Shown here: positions 46,796 through 57,414 of the stretch, one piece after another | Position numbering within the stretch: position 1 is the first letter of the stretch | How the letters are laid out: each line of letters starts with the position of its first letter | Assembly (NCBI RefSeq): GCF_037023735.1 | Contig: NZ_CP146069.1 | Span: 124,001-188,000, forward strand | Source of the DNA: Roseovarius sp. S88 | Lineage (GTDB): Bacteria; Pseudomonadota; Alphaproteobacteria; Rhodobacterales; Rhodobacteraceae | Direction: 5' to 3' | DNA length: 64,000 nt | Program-made: the position numbers and the translations under genes | The notes under the pieces: model-generated | What the model saw: only the letters and a program-made list of their open reading frames with translations | Told to the model about the DNA's origin: nothing | The model's database searches: none

Positions 46796-49438
46796 GTGAC
46801 ATCCGCAACATCAGCCGTGACGCCGATGATGGCACAGTATCTCGATCTCAAGGCGCAATACCAAAGCGCCTTGTTGTTCTACCGCATGGGCGATTTTTAC
46901 GAACTCTTCTTTGATGACGCCGTTGCGGCAAGTGAAGCGCTCGACATTGCATTGACTAAACGTGGAAAACATCTGGGCGAAGACATCCCAATGTGCGGCG
47001 TTCCTGTACATGCCGCAGAAGGGTATTTGCTTTCATTGATCCGCAAAGGGTTTCGCGTTGCGGTTTGTGAACAAATGGAAAACCCAGCCGAAGCTAAAAA
47101 GCGTGGGTCAAAGGCTGTGGTCAAACGGGATGTAGTTCGTCTTGTGACGCCTGGGACCCTGACCGAAGAAAGTTTGCTAGAGGCACGCCAGCACAATTAC
47201 TTGGCAGCGTTTTCAAACGTCAGAGATGAATGCGCGCTGGCGTGGACGGATATTTCCACCGGCGCATTGAGCGTCATGCCTATGGAAAACATGCGCCTGG
47301 GACCAGAACTCGCGCGACTAAGTCCCAGCGAACTCATTCTTGCCGATCAATGTGACCCGGATTTAGCCGAATTAGTATCTGATTTCGGCATCTCGATCAC
47401 GCCCCTCGCGCGTAGTGCTTTTGATAGCGCCAACGCACAAAATCGTTTGTGTGATTTGTTTGAGGTCTCAACTTTAGATGCGTTTGGTCAGTTCGGTCGT
47501 GCAGAACTATCTGCCATTGGCGCGCTGGTCGAGTACGTGGAGCTGACGCAAAAGGGAAATCTGCCGCTCATACGCCCACCTGTTCAGGAGATGACATCGC
47601 AAGTTATGCAAATCGATGCCGCCACGCGTCGAAATCTGGAACTCACACGCGCCATGAGCGGGGGCAAACAGGGATCTTTGTTGTCAGTTCTCGATCGCAC
47701 GGTGACGGCAAGTGGCGGCCGCCTTCTGGAGCGTCGTTTGTCAAGCCCAAGTCGTGACTTGGGCAGAATAGAAGACCGATTAAACGCGATCAGCTTCGCG
47801 ATTGATCAGTCCCGCGTGGCCGACGAAATTCGCGACGCTTTGCGAAAAGTGCCTGATCTGGACCGAGCGCTGTCGCGATTAAGTTTAGATCGGGCAGGGC
47901 CGCGAGATTTGGCCGCGATAAGAAACGGCCTGTCTCAGGCTGCTGAGATTGCGGAACGCATCTCAAATATCGAACTTCCGGACCTTCTGTCTGACGCCTT
48001 TTCCAAACTCGAAGGACACACCGCACTAATTGATCTGCTCGAAAATGCGCTTGTAGCCGATCCCCCAATGCTCGTGCGGGATGGAGGGTTCGTGTCCTCG
48101 GGATATGAGTCAGAGCTGGACGAAGTACGACAACTGCGCGACGAAGGCAGGGGCGTGATTGCAGGCATGCAGTCAGAATATGCCGAGCTCGCGGGCGTCC
48201 AGAGCCTGAAGATCAAGCACAACAATGTCTTGGGTTACTTCGTCGAAGTTACGGCCACACACGCCGACAAAATGCTATCGGCACCCCTCAATGAAACATT
48301 CAAACATCGCCAAACCACCGCAAATCAGATCCGGTTTACAACGGTCCCGCTGAGCGAATTGGAAACGCGCATTCTCAACGCGGGTGGCCGGGCCATAGAG
48401 ATCGAAAAGCGGCTCTACGAAGGCTTGAAAGGCGCTGTACTGGCAAAGGCGGCCTCAATATCGGAAACAGCCAGAGCACTGGCAGAGTTCGATTTGGCTG
48501 TTGCTCTTGCAGACATCGCAATTGGTGAAAACTGGTGTCGCCCAAAAGTCGATGCAAGCCGCGTGTTGCACATCGAAGATGGCCGGCACCCTGTCGTGGA
48601 ACATGCCATGCGAAGGGAGTCCGGAGATGTCTTTGTCGCCAATTCCTGCACCTTGGATGACAGTCACAACATATGGCTCCTCACCGGCCCCAACATGGCG
48701 GGTAAGTCCACATTTCTGCGGCAAAACGCGCTTATTGCCGTGTTGGCTCAAATGGGGTCTTACGTGCCTGCAACCTCGGCGCATATCGGTGTGGTCAGCA
48801 AACTCTTTAGTCGCGTCGGAGCATCTGATGATCTTGCGCGCGGGCGCTCGACCTTTATGGTTGAAATGATTGAAACCGCGACCATTCTCAATCAGGCCGA
48901 TGAAACCTCCCTGGTCATTCTCGACGAAATTGGTCGCGGCACCGCGACATATGATGGGCTTAGCATTGCCTGGGCGACGCTCGAGCATCTTCATGAATCA
49001 AATCACTGCAGAACTTTGTTCGCGACGCATTACCATGAGCTGACACATTTGAATGCAAAACTCGAGCGCTTGGAAAACGCGACTGTGGCCGTCAAAGAAC
49101 ATGAGGGGGATGTTGTTTTCCTGCATGAAGTCCGCAAAGGGGCCGCAGACCGCAGTTACGGCGTTCAGGTTGCAAAGCTTGCGGGTTTGCCAAAACCTGT
49201 CATTGAGCGCGCACGCGTAATTCTTGAAGCATTGGAAAAAGGTGAGAGACAAGGCGGAGGTAAACGTGAGGCAGTTATTGACGACCTTCCATTGTTTTCT
49301 TCCGCACCCACCAACGCAACCGCGCCAGTAAAGGCTTCAGTCTTGGAAGACCGCATGAAGGATGTTTTACCTGATGACTTATCGCCAAAGGACGCACTGG
49401 ATCTCATCTACGAACTGAAGACTCTGGCCGAGCCTTAG
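46796..49438 (+). CDS. mutS: DNA mismatch repair protein MutS
   Basis: Recognises mismatches and starts methyl-directed repair. The 880-residue protein has the mismatch motif ([15 protein letters not shown], about 29-43), connector and lever domains, and the ATPase with [16 protein letters not shown] and ATHYHEL. GTG at 46796 is the start; it follows a GAGCAGGGGG site. It ends next to the TPM gene. mutL is not in the window. Confidence 0.97.
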   Translation: MTSATSAVTPMMAQYLDLKAQYQSALLFYRMGDFYELFFDDAVAASEALDIALTKRGKHLGEDIPMCGVPVHAAEGYLLSLIRKGFRVAVCEQMENPAEAKKRGSKAVVKRDVVRLVTPGTLTEESLLEARQHNYLAAFSNVRDECALAWTDISTGALSVMPMENMRLGPELARLSPSELILADQCDPDLAELVSDFGISITPLARSAFDSANAQNRLCDLFEVSTLDAFGQFGRAELSAIGALVEYVELTQKGNLPLIRPPVQEMTSQVMQIDAATRRNLELTRAMSGGKQGSLLSVLDRTVTASGGRLLERRLSSPSRDLGRIEDRLNAISFAIDQSRVADEIRDALRKVPDLDRALSRLSLDRAGPRDLAAIRNGLSQAAEIAERISNIELPDLLSDAFSKLEGHTALIDLLENALVADPPMLVRDGGFVSSGYESELDEVRQLRDEGRGVIAGMQSEYAELAGVQSLKIKHNNVLGYFVEVTATHADKMLSAPLNETFKHRQTTANQIRFTTVPLSELETRILNAGGRAIEIEKRLYEGLKGAVLAKAASISETARALAEFDLAVALADIAIGENWCRPKVDASRVLHIEDGRHPVVEHAMRRESGDVFVANSCTLDDSHNIWLLTGPNMAGKSTFLRQNALIAVLAQMGSYVPATSAHIGVVSKLFSRVGASDDLARGRSTFMVEMIETATILNQADETSLVILDEIGRGTATYDGLSIAWATLEHLHESNHCRTLFATHYHELTHLNAKLERLENATVAVKEHEGDVVFLHEVRKGAADRSYGVQVAKLAGLPKPVIERARVILEALEKGERQGGGKREAVIDDLPLFSSAPTNATAPVKASVLEDRMKDVLPDDLSPKDALDLIYELKTLAEP

Positions 49439-50491
49439 CTACCAGCTTCCACTAGCGCCGCCTCCAGAGGATGATCCCCCTCCAAATGACGAAGAGCTGC
49501 TTGATGACGATGAACTTTCGCTTTTCTTCGGAATAACTTTGGTCACGGCATAGGTGTCGTCACAATTCAAACAGGTATAGGTGATCTTTTTCTTACCAGT
49601 CGATTGTGTCGTCGCATGTTCTAGGATCTCGGTTTCGCCCTGTAACGTTCTGAACTTGCAACTGCGGCATGCGCTATATTGAGAAAACCACGTTTTGTAA
49701 GCTTCTATCGTAAGTCTTTCGCATTTTGGGCAGCGCCATACATCATAGTCGACACTGTTTATTTCTTCTTCCTTTAGCTGCCCGTCGCGTAAATGCGCAT
49801 CATCCCAATGTTCTGCCAACAATTCCATCTTGGATGAATCTGCCGGACAAATTCTTGCTCTGTACCATAAAAATCGCCGGTACATCCAAACTGCAAAACC
49901 GGCCAACCCGGCAAGGATTGGATAAAAGAGAAAATTCACAACTTTCCCAAGAAACACAAAGAGAGCTTGGACCCAGCCGCCAATCTTTTCCGTGAGCGTA
50001 ATGGGCTCCGCTGTCAAATCCTCAATAACGGCATCTATACCCAGTACAATACCCGCGCTAAATCTGTTAGAACGAAACTCAGGCAATATGACGTCATCGA
50101 TAATGCGCTGCATGGCTGAGTTTTTCGACGCTCCATAGCCTGAACCAACTTCCAAGCGCATCTTTCGGTCTTCTTTAGAGATCAACATCATGACGCCGTC
50201 ATTGCGATCTGCATTTCCCACACCCCAGGTGTTGAACAAACCCGTGGCAAATGGCTCTATTTCACCCGAATATCCATATTCTGAAAAAGAACGGATTGTG
50301 ACGACCGTGAATTCAATGCCGGTGTCACGCTTAAAATCCCAAAGCTTTTCACGAGACGCTTGTTTGGCGGTGTCAGACAAGAGACCCGCAAAGTCATTCA
50401 CATAGAGGTCGTCATAGTGAGGGTAGGTTTGCGCGACGGCCGCTACGGGCAGCAACAGGAAAAACACAAACGGTCTCAGGAATGCAAACAT
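49439..50491 (-). CDS. TPM-domain (YgcG-like) membrane protein
   Basis: A 350-residue protein. It has a signal peptide (about 1-20, ending AVAQT), a TPM domain (about 28-160: VNDFAGLL, VVTIRSFS, VGSGYGASKN), a transmembrane segment (about 180-208) and a C-terminal cysteine-pair zinc-like region (CPKCERL, CRSCKF, CLNC). The tail is poly-Ser then Gly-rich (SSSSFGGGSSSGGGASGSW in part). TPM proteins are linked to membrane or photosystem assembly; the role here is unknown. Confidence 0.82.
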   Translation of the reverse strand: MFAFLRPFVFFLLLPVAAVAQTYPHYDDLYVNDFAGLLSDTAKQASREKLWDFKRDTGIEFTVVTIRSFSEYGYSGEIEPFATGLFNTWGVGNADRNDGVMMLISKEDRKMRLEVGSGYGASKNSAMQRIIDDVILPEFRSNRFSAGIVLGIDAVIEDLTAEPITLTEKIGGWVQALFVFLGKVVNFLFYPILAGLAGFAVWMYRRFLWYRARICPADSSKMELLAEHWDDAHLRDGQLKEEEINSVDYDVWRCPKCERLTIEAYKTWFSQYSACRSCKFRTLQGETEILEHATTQSTGKKKITYTCLNCDDTYAVTKVIPKKSESSSSSSSSSSFGGGSSSGGGASGSW

Positions 50492-50523
50492 GGCTCCTTA
50501 AGAGCGCGTAACAGCATCAGGTA

Positions 50524-51087
50524 TCAACCCGGGTTTGACGAAACGCCTACCTGCGCAGGCCGCAAGATGCGATCATGCAACATAAACCCTTGGGCGGAAA
50601 CTTGGATAATTTCGCCTGCTTTTGTTCCAGGAACGGGTGCTTCGAACATGGCTTCGTGCTCTTGAGGGTCAAATTTATCGCCAACCTCGGGACTAATCAT
50701 CCGGATCCCATGTTTGCCAAACACATTGATAAGCTCACGCATGGTAAGCTCAATCCCTTCGATCAATGCACCAGCAGCTTCGCGCTGATCAACAGTGACG
50801 GACTCCACGGCTCGCTTCATGTTGTCGAAGACTGGAAGCAAATCACGAGACAGCTTGGAACCACCATAGTTCTCCGCTTCCATTCGATCTTTCTGTGCAC
50901 GTTTTCGTGCATTTTCGGCATCGGCAAGGGCGCGCATGAACTTGTCTTGCAAAGCGTCGCGCTCGATACGCAGCTGTTCGATTTGGTCTTCAGGCGTCTC
51001 GATCACATCATCAAGTACGACAGATTGCTCTTCTGCTTCTGCTTGCTCGATGTCGTCCAGGAACTGCTCTTCTTTCGACTCAGCCAT
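50524..51087 (-). CDS. grpE: Nucleotide exchange factor GrpE
   Basis: Releases ADP from DnaK. The 187-residue protein has the long N-terminal helix (about 30-90, with DALQDKFMRALADAENARKR in part) and the C-terminal beta domain (VGDKFDPQEHEAM). It follows hrcA by 9 bp in one operon. The C-terminal part ends normally. Confidence 0.95.
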   Translation of the reverse strand: MAESKEEQFLDDIEQAEAEEQSVVLDDVIETPEDQIEQLRIERDALQDKFMRALADAENARKRAQKDRMEAENYGGSKLSRDLLPVFDNMKRAVESVTVDQREAAGALIEGIELTMRELINVFGKHGIRMISPEVGDKFDPQEHEAMFEAPVPGTKAGEIIQVSAQGFMLHDRILRPAQVGVSSNPG

Positions 51088-51096
51088 GTCTACCCT

Positions 51097-52191
51097 CTAA
51101 CTTCGGTCAGCGATCAGCTTACCGACAAGCTGCGCCGTATAATCAACAATTGGAACAATGCGTCCATAGTTCAGACGAGTTGGTCCAATAACGCCAACCG
51201 CGCCCACAATCTTTCGATCAGAGTTCATATATGGAGATACAACCAAAGAGGAACCCGAAAGTGAGAAAAGTTTGTTCTCTGAACCAATAAAAATGCGCAC
51301 ACCTTCGCCCTGGTCCGTCAATTCCAGAAATTCTGCGATGTCACGTTTGCGTTCCAGATCATCAAACAGCGTCCTTATGCGGTCCAATTCCCCTTCGTCG
51401 GCATCAGATTCGAGAAGGTTTGAACGCCCGCGCACGATCAGACGTTCATAGGTATCTGCTTCGCCATCCCAGACAGCCAATCCGCTTTCAACAAGTTGAT
51501 GCGCCAACTGGTCAACTTCCTGACGCCGCGCTTCGATTTGAGTGGCGATAACAGTCTGTAGTTCCGAGACTGTACGCCCTTCGATCATGCTGTTGAGAAA
51601 GTTTGCAGCTTCCCGCATGGCGCTGGGTGTCTGACCTGCCGGTGGATGGAATATTCTGTTTTCAACATGACCATCAGCAAAAACCAGCACGACCAATGCG
51701 CGATCCGGACCGAGGCTGACAAATTCGATGTGCTTTATCGGTGCCTCGTGTTTTGGCGACAAGACCAGAGACGCGCCCTGAGTGACACCAGACAAAGCCG
51801 ACCCTATGCGGTCCAAAGCGCCTGACATGTCGTCAGAGTTGGACCCTAGCGTGGCGTCAATCGTCTCTCGATCGGTTTCTTCAACATTGCGAACTTCCAA
51901 CAAACCGTCCACGAACATGCGCAAACCTTGTTGTGTCGGCACCCGACCGGCGGACACGTGAGGACTGTCAAGTAATCCGAGATATTCCAGATCTTGCATC
52001 ACATTGCGAATGGTTGCGGCGGACACTTTTTCTGACATCCCACGCGTCAATGTCCGTGACCCCACGGGATCCCCAGTAGCGAGATAGGATTCAACCACAC
52101 GCCGAAAAACTTCGCGCGACCGATCGTTCATCTCTTCAAGGACATGAAGGGTGTTTTCCATGGTGCTCATCGGTTGATTCTGGCTTGCCAT
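51097..52191 (-). CDS. hrcA: Heat-inducible transcription repressor HrcA
   Basis: Represses heat-shock genes through CIRCE operators. The 364-residue protein has an N-terminal winged helix (about 16-90: NDRSREVFRRVVES, GDPVGSRTL) and the GAF-like C-terminal domain ending GVIGPTRLNYGRIVPIV. No CIRCE element is visible at dnaK or before hrcA, so its targets may lie elsewhere. The exact start is uncertain (ATG at 52191, 52170 or 52161). Confidence 0.9.
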   Translation of the reverse strand: MASQNQPMSTMENTLHVLEEMNDRSREVFRRVVESYLATGDPVGSRTLTRGMSEKVSAATIRNVMQDLEYLGLLDSPHVSAGRVPTQQGLRMFVDGLLEVRNVEETDRETIDATLGSNSDDMSGALDRIGSALSGVTQGASLVLSPKHEAPIKHIEFVSLGPDRALVVLVFADGHVENRIFHPPAGQTPSAMREAANFLNSMIEGRTVSELQTVIATQIEARRQEVDQLAHQLVESGLAVWDGEADTYERLIVRGRSNLLESDADEGELDRIRTLFDDLERKRDIAEFLELTDQGEGVRIFIGSENKLFSLSGSSLVVSPYMNSDRKIVGAVGVIGPTRLNYGRIVPIVDYTAQLVGKLIADRS

Positions 52192-52278
52192 TAAAATCGC
52201 CGTGCCGAAAAGGTCAATCGGGGTTGCTAACCGGAACGCCTCACCTGTATCTCAGACGGGCAGCAAAGGAGTTCTCGC

Positions 52279-52995
52279 ATGCGGCCCTCAGGTAGAGACT
52301 TAGACGAATTGCGAATGGTTTCAATTGAGACTGGTGTCACAAAACACGCCGAAGGCTCCTGCATGATACGAATGGGCGACACCCATGTCTTGTGCACAGC
52401 AACACTGGAAGACCGTGTTCCTCCTTTTATCAAAGGTTCCGGACTTGGCTGGGTGACCGCGGAATACGGTATGTTGCCCAGATCTACGTCGAGTCGAATG
52501 CGCCGTGAGGCGTCTGCAGGCAAGCAAGGTGGTCGCACAGTTGAAATTCAACGCCTCATCGGACGCAGTTTACGCGCTGGTGTTGATCGAGTGGCATTGG
52601 GCGAACGTCAGATTACCATTGATTGCGACGTGATACAGGCCGACGGTGGTACACGGTGCGCTTCAGTCACAGGAGGGTGGGTCGCGCTTCGCTTGGCTGT
52701 GAATCAGTTGCTCAAGTCAGGTGAAGTTGTGACAGATCCGCTCATTGATCCTGTGGCGGCGGTTAGCTGTGGCATTTACGCAGGGCAGCCGGTGCTTGAT
52801 CTGGACTATCCGGAAGACAGTTCCGCGGGAGTGGATGGCAACTTCATTATGACCGGGTCAGGTCAACTGATTGAGGTTCAAATGAGCGCCGAAGGCTCGA
52901 CATTCAGCAAAACTCAGATGGATCAGCTGATGGAGTTGGCTGAAAAGGGTGTTAGCGAGCTTGTAAGCGCACAAAAGGCAGCGACTAGTGCGTAA
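52279..52995 (+). CDS. rph: Ribonuclease PH
   Basis: Trims tRNA 3' ends phosphorolytically. The 238-residue protein starts [12 protein letters not shown] and has [37 protein letters not shown] in parts, and [19 protein letters not shown]. It overlaps rdgB by 8 bp and diverges from hrcA with about 87 bp between. Confidence 0.96.
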   Translation: MRPSGRDLDELRMVSIETGVTKHAEGSCMIRMGDTHVLCTATLEDRVPPFIKGSGLGWVTAEYGMLPRSTSSRMRREASAGKQGGRTVEIQRLIGRSLRAGVDRVALGERQITIDCDVIQADGGTRCASVTGGWVALRLAVNQLLKSGEVVTDPLIDPVAAVSCGIYAGQPVLDLDYPEDSSAGVDGNFIMTGSGQLIEVQMSAEGSTFSKTQMDQLMELAEKGVSELVSAQKAATSA

Positions 52996-53596
52996 GTTTT
53001 CCGACAAGGAACTTTTGGTGGCGACTCATAACAATGGTAAGCTTGAGGAGATCTCGAACTTGCTCGAAGCCTATGATGTAAAAGTCATAGGTGCGGCGCA
53101 AATGAACCTGGACGAGCCTGATGAAACCGAAACTTCGTTCGTCGAAAACGCTCGCATCAAAGCGCATGCTGCTGCTCAGGCCACCGGGCTACCTGCATTG
53201 GCGGATGATTCAGGTATTGAAATTGATGCCCTCGGAGGAGAGCCTGGTGTCTACACGGCGAATTGGGCTGAAACAGACTCTGGTCGTGACTTTAAGATGG
53301 CAATGACGAAGACGCATGCAAGGCTGGTTGCATCAGGTGTAAGCGAACCTTGGTCTGCTCGATTTTGTTGTACTTTGGTCCTAGCGTGGCCGGATAAACA
53401 CGACGAAGTTTTTCCTGGCTACATTGAAGGGCACATTGTTTGGCCGATGCGCGGGTCAGAAGGCCATGGATATGATCCGATTTTTCAACCAATCGACTAT
53501 ACTCAAACCTTCGGTGAAATGGACCGATGGGAGAAAAATAAAATCAGCCACCGCGCGGATGCGTTTGCAAAACTGGTTAAGGGCTGTTTTGACTGA
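52988..53596 (+). CDS. rdgB: dITP/XTP pyrophosphatase RdgB
   Basis: Removes non-canonical purine NTPs from the nucleotide pool. The 202-residue protein has [11 protein letters not shown] near residue 12, [10 protein letters not shown] (about 50-59) and the active-site ADDSGIEID (about 71-79). GTG at 52988 begins 8 bp inside rph. Its end overlaps hemW. Confidence 0.94.
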   Translation: MRKFSDKELLVATHNNGKLEEISNLLEAYDVKVIGAAQMNLDEPDETETSFVENARIKAHAAAQATGLPALADDSGIEIDALGGEPGVYTANWAETDSGRDFKMAMTKTHARLVASGVSEPWSARFCCTLVLAWPDKHDEVFPGYIEGHIVWPMRGSEGHGYDPIFQPIDYTQTFGEMDRWEKNKISHRADAFAKLVKGCFD

Positions 53597-54746
53597 AGAT
53601 TGGCGACACGGAGGGTTCGGTCTTTATATCCATTGGCCCTTTTGCGAGTCCAAATGTCCATACTGTGATTTCAATAGTCACGTTCAGGCAAAAGTGGATC
53701 AAAAGCAATGGCTTAGCGCTTATCTCTCAGAAATTGATCGGTATGGGCGCCTGCTTCCAAAACGTTTTTTAGACTCGGTATTTTTCGGCGGAGGAACCCC
53801 AAGTTTAATGGAACCTTTTCTGGTTGATGCTGTTTTGGAACGCGTCCAAAAAACTTGGCCCGTCGCGAATGATTTGGAAGTCACTCTTGAAGCCAATCCG
53901 AGTTCAGTAGAGGCCAAACGATTTAGTGATTTCGCAAAAGGTGGCGTCAATCGTATTTCTTTGGGTATTCAGGCACTAAATGACCATGATTTGAAACGCT
54001 TGGGTCGTCTACACACTGCAAGCGATGCAAAAAAGGCATTCGGCATTGCGCGTTCTGTTTTTGATCGGGTGAGTTTTGATCTGATATACGCCAGACAGGA
54101 CCAAACACTGTCTTCCTGGGAAACAGAATTGCGCGAGGCGTTGTCCATGGCGGTGGATCATATATCGCTCTACCAGCTGACCGTCGAACCAGGCACGGCT
54201 TTTTGGGATCGCAAGGCGATCGGTGGGTTGAAAGGTCTTCCTGATGAAGATCTGGCTGCAGACATGTTTGAGGTAACCCAGGACATCTGTGAGTCTATGG
54301 GTTTGCCCGCATATGAAGTGTCTAATCATGCCAAACTTGGCTCAGAGTCACGTCATAACGTGATTTATTGGCGATACGGGGATTACGTTGGAATAGGCCC
54401 AGGAGCACATGGTCGCATTACTGTGGGAACAGAAAAATTTGCAACGGAGTGCTGGTCTCAACCATACAAGTGGCTGTCAGAGGTTACGAAAGGAACGCCG
54501 GAAAAGAAACGATACAAATTGCCGGTCTCGGAACAGTCTTCTGAATCCTTGATGATGGGACTTAGGTTGACTGAGGGTGTCGATTTGAACAGGTTGAAGG
54601 CGTTGCACTGCACACCATATTCTGAGGCTGGCCTCAGGGAGTTGCTGGAACTGGAATTAGTGGAAACGGTTGGAAATCACCTGCGAACAACCGCAAAGGG
54701 GCGCTTGATGCTCAATTCTGTAATTAGAACTCTGATGCCAAATTGA
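53589..54746 (+). CDS. hemW: Radical SAM protein HemW (haem chaperone)
   Basis: Related to coproporphyrinogen III dehydrogenase HemN but acts as a haem-binding chaperone in E. coli and Lactococcus. The 385 residues have the radical SAM cysteines CESKCPYC near the N-terminus and GIQALNDHDLKRLGRLH. TTG at 53589 is the start, overlapping the rdgB stop; longer readings run inside rdgB. Confidence 0.88.
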   Translation: MTEDWRHGGFGLYIHWPFCESKCPYCDFNSHVQAKVDQKQWLSAYLSEIDRYGRLLPKRFLDSVFFGGGTPSLMEPFLVDAVLERVQKTWPVANDLEVTLEANPSSVEAKRFSDFAKGGVNRISLGIQALNDHDLKRLGRLHTASDAKKAFGIARSVFDRVSFDLIYARQDQTLSSWETELREALSMAVDHISLYQLTVEPGTAFWDRKAIGGLKGLPDEDLAADMFEVTQDICESMGLPAYEVSNHAKLGSESRHNVIYWRYGDYVGIGPGAHGRITVGTEKFATECWSQPYKWLSEVTKGTPEKKRYKLPVSEQSSESLMMGLRLTEGVDLNRLKALHCTPYSEAGLRELLELELVETVGNHLRTTAKGRLMLNSVIRTLMPN

Positions 54747-54747
54747 T

Positions 54748-55101
54748 ATGCGGTTTTTGTACCTTGGCTTGGGCGTGTTGTGCTTAGGGTTTGGAGCGAT
54801 CGGAGCATTTCTTCCTTTGTTGCCTACAGTCCCGCTATGGTTGCTAGCCGCCTTTTGTTTTGCGCGATCATCTGACCGTCTTCACCATTGGATGTTGAAC
54901 CATCCAACCATTGGTCCACCTGTGTTAGATTGGAGAGACCGAGGTGTCATACGAAGCGCCGCAAAACGCCTCGCGACCGCATCGATCGCGGTCGTTTTTG
55001 GAATATCTCTACTCTTCAAACTCGGCTGGATAATCTTGGGAATTCAAGCGGTCGTGCTGTCGTTTGTGCTCGCATTTATCTGGAGCAGACCTAGTCACTG
55101 A
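54748..55101 (+). CDS. YbaN-like DUF454 inner-membrane protein
   Basis: A 117-residue protein with three hydrophobic segments (about 4-36, 77-92 and 92-113) and the family pattern LGAIGAFLPLLPTVPLWLLAAFCFARSS (read in parts), WMLNHP. DUF454 (E. coli YbaN) has no established function. It follows hemW by 1 bp and overlaps the convergent parB by 11 bp. Confidence 0.85.
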   Translation: MRFLYLGLGVLCLGFGAIGAFLPLLPTVPLWLLAAFCFARSSDRLHHWMLNHPTIGPPVLDWRDRGVIRSAAKRLATASIAVVFGISLLFKLGWIILGIQAVVLSFVLAFIWSRPSH

Positions 55102-55987
55102 CAGTTAACTTCTGACAAAGTTCGTCTAACTGTTCAAAGCTGTCGTAAGTAATAGTAAGCTGCCCACTTTCCTGACCTGCCTTGTGCGACAAAGAAACTT
55201 TCATTCCTAGGCTTGCCGACAAGTCGCCTTCAAGCGCCACTGTGTCTGCATCCTTGTCACTGGATCGTTGAGATGCAGTCTTGTCCTTCATTTTTGCATT
55301 ATGGCTTGATTTCACTAATTTTTCTGCGTCTCTGACCGATAGTCCATTCTTGATTATGTGCTTGGCCAAAGAAACCGGATCATCAGCAGTCACCAATGCT
55401 CGGGCATGACCAGCAGAGAGAGAGCCGTCCCGTAGGAAAGCTTGCACTTCGTTTGGGAGATTGAGCAAGCGCATCAAGTTTGCGATGTGACTTCGGCTTT
55501 TCCCAAGTGCTGTGGCGAGTTTTTCCTGCGTATGACCGAAACGCTCCATCAACTGGCTGTAGCCCGCGGCTTCTTCAACAGGATTCAAGTCCGCTCGTTG
55601 AATGTTTTCGATGATCGCAACTTCAAGGACCTCGGTGTCATCGAACTCCCGCACCAAAACCGGCACTTCGTGAAGTTGCGCCATCTGCGCCGCACGCCAT
55701 CGCCTCTCGCCAGCGACGATCTCATATCTGCGTGCATCGCGTGGACTCACGCGTACTATCAATGGTTGTATTATGCCCTTCTCTTTGATGGAAGCCGCTA
55801 GGTCCTCGAGCGGGCCTTTGTCAAAGTCCCGACGAGGTTGATCTGGATTTGGCTCAATATTCTCAACTGGCAGGGTTCGATCTGCATCCTTTGGACGCTC
55901 GGCGGAAGTGCCAGGATTTTCTGCCACATCAGCCATCAAAGCTGAAAGACCGCGTCCCAGCCCTCTTTTTGATTTCTTTTCTGCCAT
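55091..55987 (-). CDS. parB: Chromosome partitioning protein ParB
   Basis: CTPase-type clamp that loads at parS and spreads to organise origin segregation. The 298-residue protein has the CTP/arginine motif GERRWRAAQMA (about 95-105) and a helix-turn-helix around TQEKLATALGKSRSHIANLMRLL (read in parts, about 150-172). A C-terminal dimerisation region ends the protein. It follows parA by 18 bp. Confidence 0.96.
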   Translation of the reverse strand: MAEKKSKRGLGRGLSALMADVAENPGTSAERPKDADRTLPVENIEPNPDQPRRDFDKGPLEDLAASIKEKGIIQPLIVRVSPRDARRYEIVAGERRWRAAQMAQLHEVPVLVREFDDTEVLEVAIIENIQRADLNPVEEAAGYSQLMERFGHTQEKLATALGKSRSHIANLMRLLNLPNEVQAFLRDGSLSAGHARALVTADDPVSLAKHIIKNGLSVRDAEKLVKSSHNAKMKDKTASQRSSDKDADTVALEGDLSASLGMKVSLSHKAGQESGQLTITYDSFEQLDELCQKLTVSD

Positions 55988-56005
55988 GTCTCTATCCTGC
56001 TTTGT

Positions 56006-56815
56006 CTATGCCGCTTTCCGCACGTTATTCTTCATCAATTCTTTCGCCAAATCCCTGTACGCCGAAGCACCCTTCGAGGTCGGATCATAAGAGAGTACCG
56101 GCATAGCAAAAGATGGTGCTTCACTAACACGAACGTTTCTTGGGATTCGTGTTTTGAAAACGAGATCTCCAAGATTGTCCCTTGCGTCCTTTTCAACCAA
56201 AGACGACAGATTGTTGCGCCCATCAAACATCGTAAGCACCACTCCCTCAATCCTAAGCTCGGGATTGGCAGTTTGACGGACTTCCCGAACACTAAGCATC
56301 AATTGCGAAAGACCTTCCAAAGCGAAAAACTCAGATTGAAGCGGAACCAGAACTGAATGAGCTGCTACCATCGCATTGACCGTCAATAGATTCAGAGACG
56401 GAGGGCAATCGATCAAGATAAAGTCGAAGGCAAACCCCTCCATAGCGGGCTGACGCAACGCGTCATGAAGCAGGAAACTTCTTTTTTCGTTGGCGATAAG
56501 CTCCATATCAGCCGAGCTAAGGTCAACGGTGGCAGGGATGATTTTCAAACCGCGCTGCGATGTATCGAGAATGACCTTTTTGAGCTCTATCTCTTCCAGC
56601 AAAAGCTCATATGTGGTGAATGTGCGATCATCTGGTTCAATTCCCAGCCCAGTCGATGCATTTCCTTGCGGATCCAAGTCAACGATGAGTACGCGCCGAC
56701 CAAGCTCTGCGAGAGCTGCGCCCAAATTAATCGTTGTCGTTGTTTTTCCAACGCCGCCTTTTTGATTGGCAACTGCAATAATTTTAGGTTCGTAAGAACG
56801 CGTCGGATCAGACAC
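56006..56815 (-). CDS. parA: Chromosome partitioning ATPase ParA
   Basis: Moves ParB-parS complexes. The 269-residue protein has the deviant Walker A NQKGGVGKTTTT (about 17-28), DLDPQGNASTGLG and the Walker B DFILIDCPPSLNLL. GTG at 56815 fits the homology start VSDPTRSYEPKII and overlaps the rsmG stop by 8 bp. Longer in-frame readings run into rsmG. Confidence 0.95.
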   Translation of the reverse strand: MSDPTRSYEPKIIAVANQKGGVGKTTTTINLGAALAELGRRVLIVDLDPQGNASTGLGIEPDDRTFTTYELLLEEIELKKVILDTSQRGLKIIPATVDLSSADMELIANEKRSFLLHDALRQPAMEGFAFDFILIDCPPSLNLLTVNAMVAAHSVLVPLQSEFFALEGLSQLMLSVREVRQTANPELRIEGVVLTMFDGRNNLSSLVEKDARDNLGDLVFKTRIPRNVRVSEAPSFAMPVLSYDPTSKGASAYRDLAKELMKNNVRKAA

Positions 56816-57400
56816 GGTGTGCTCCTGAAACGCAAAGAATGATCGAGCCTTCGCTCGTCTTGCTTTTAACAATTTGATGTTCAAAGTTCCACTCAGATTG
56901 TGCTTTTTCGACTTCCGAGCTCCAATTTTTCCCCTTCAGAAAAATCATCATCCCATCCTTCGATAAGTGTCTGTTCGACAAACACAAAAGCGCGCTCAAA
57001 TCTGCCAGCGCACGCGCCGAAACGACATCTGCACTGAGCGAGTCCAGGTTCTCAATTCTTTGGTTCTCGACGTGCACACGCAAATCCAGTTCTCTCGCAA
57101 CGGTTTTGAGAAAAACTGACTTCCTTACATCGCTTTCAACCAATGTCACTTGAATCTGTGCGTCATGTTCATGAGACAGCGCTGCGATCACCATTCCCGG
57201 GAACCCGCCCCCGAACCAAGATCGACCCAATGCCGAACGGGGCGAGGCGGGATCTCAAAAATTTGTGCGGAATCGAGGATGTGGCGCGCCCAAGCATTAC
57301 GGATTGTGGATTTTGCCACCAAGTTTATTCGCGGATTCCACTTTTCCAAAAGCGCAACATACTGCTTCAAACGCTCCATTGTTTCACGTGAAACATTCAA
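56808..57400 (-). pseudogene. rsmG: 16S rRNA (guanine-527-N7) methyltransferase RsmG, frameshifted
   Basis: Methylates G527 of 16S rRNA. The N-terminal part (VSRETMERLKQYV to VDLGSGAG) and the C-terminal part (GGGFPGMVIAALS onward) lie in different frames and overlap around 57188-57230. The break is a run of five C (57208-57212, G on the coding strand). One more base gives VDLGSGGGFPGMVIA, the SAM motif, and about 197 residues. The start (TTG at 57400 or ATG at 57379) is near parS; mnmG ends just upstream. Real RsmG loss gives low-level streptomycin resistance, but a sequence error is likelier. Confidence 0.87.
57380..57395. promoter_or_regulatory. parS centromere site (rsmG start)
   Basis: TGTTTCACGTGAAACA, a perfect 16-bp palindrome identical to the bacterial parS consensus for ParB. 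It lies inside the rsmG N-terminal coding region and encodes part of NVSRETM. Confidence 0.92.
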
Positions 57401-57414
57401 AAGCCCATTGGAAA

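Noticed and set aside
52192..52278. CIRCE operator between hrcA and rph
   Set aside because: No TTAGCACTC-N9-GAGTGCTAA-like inverted repeat was found.
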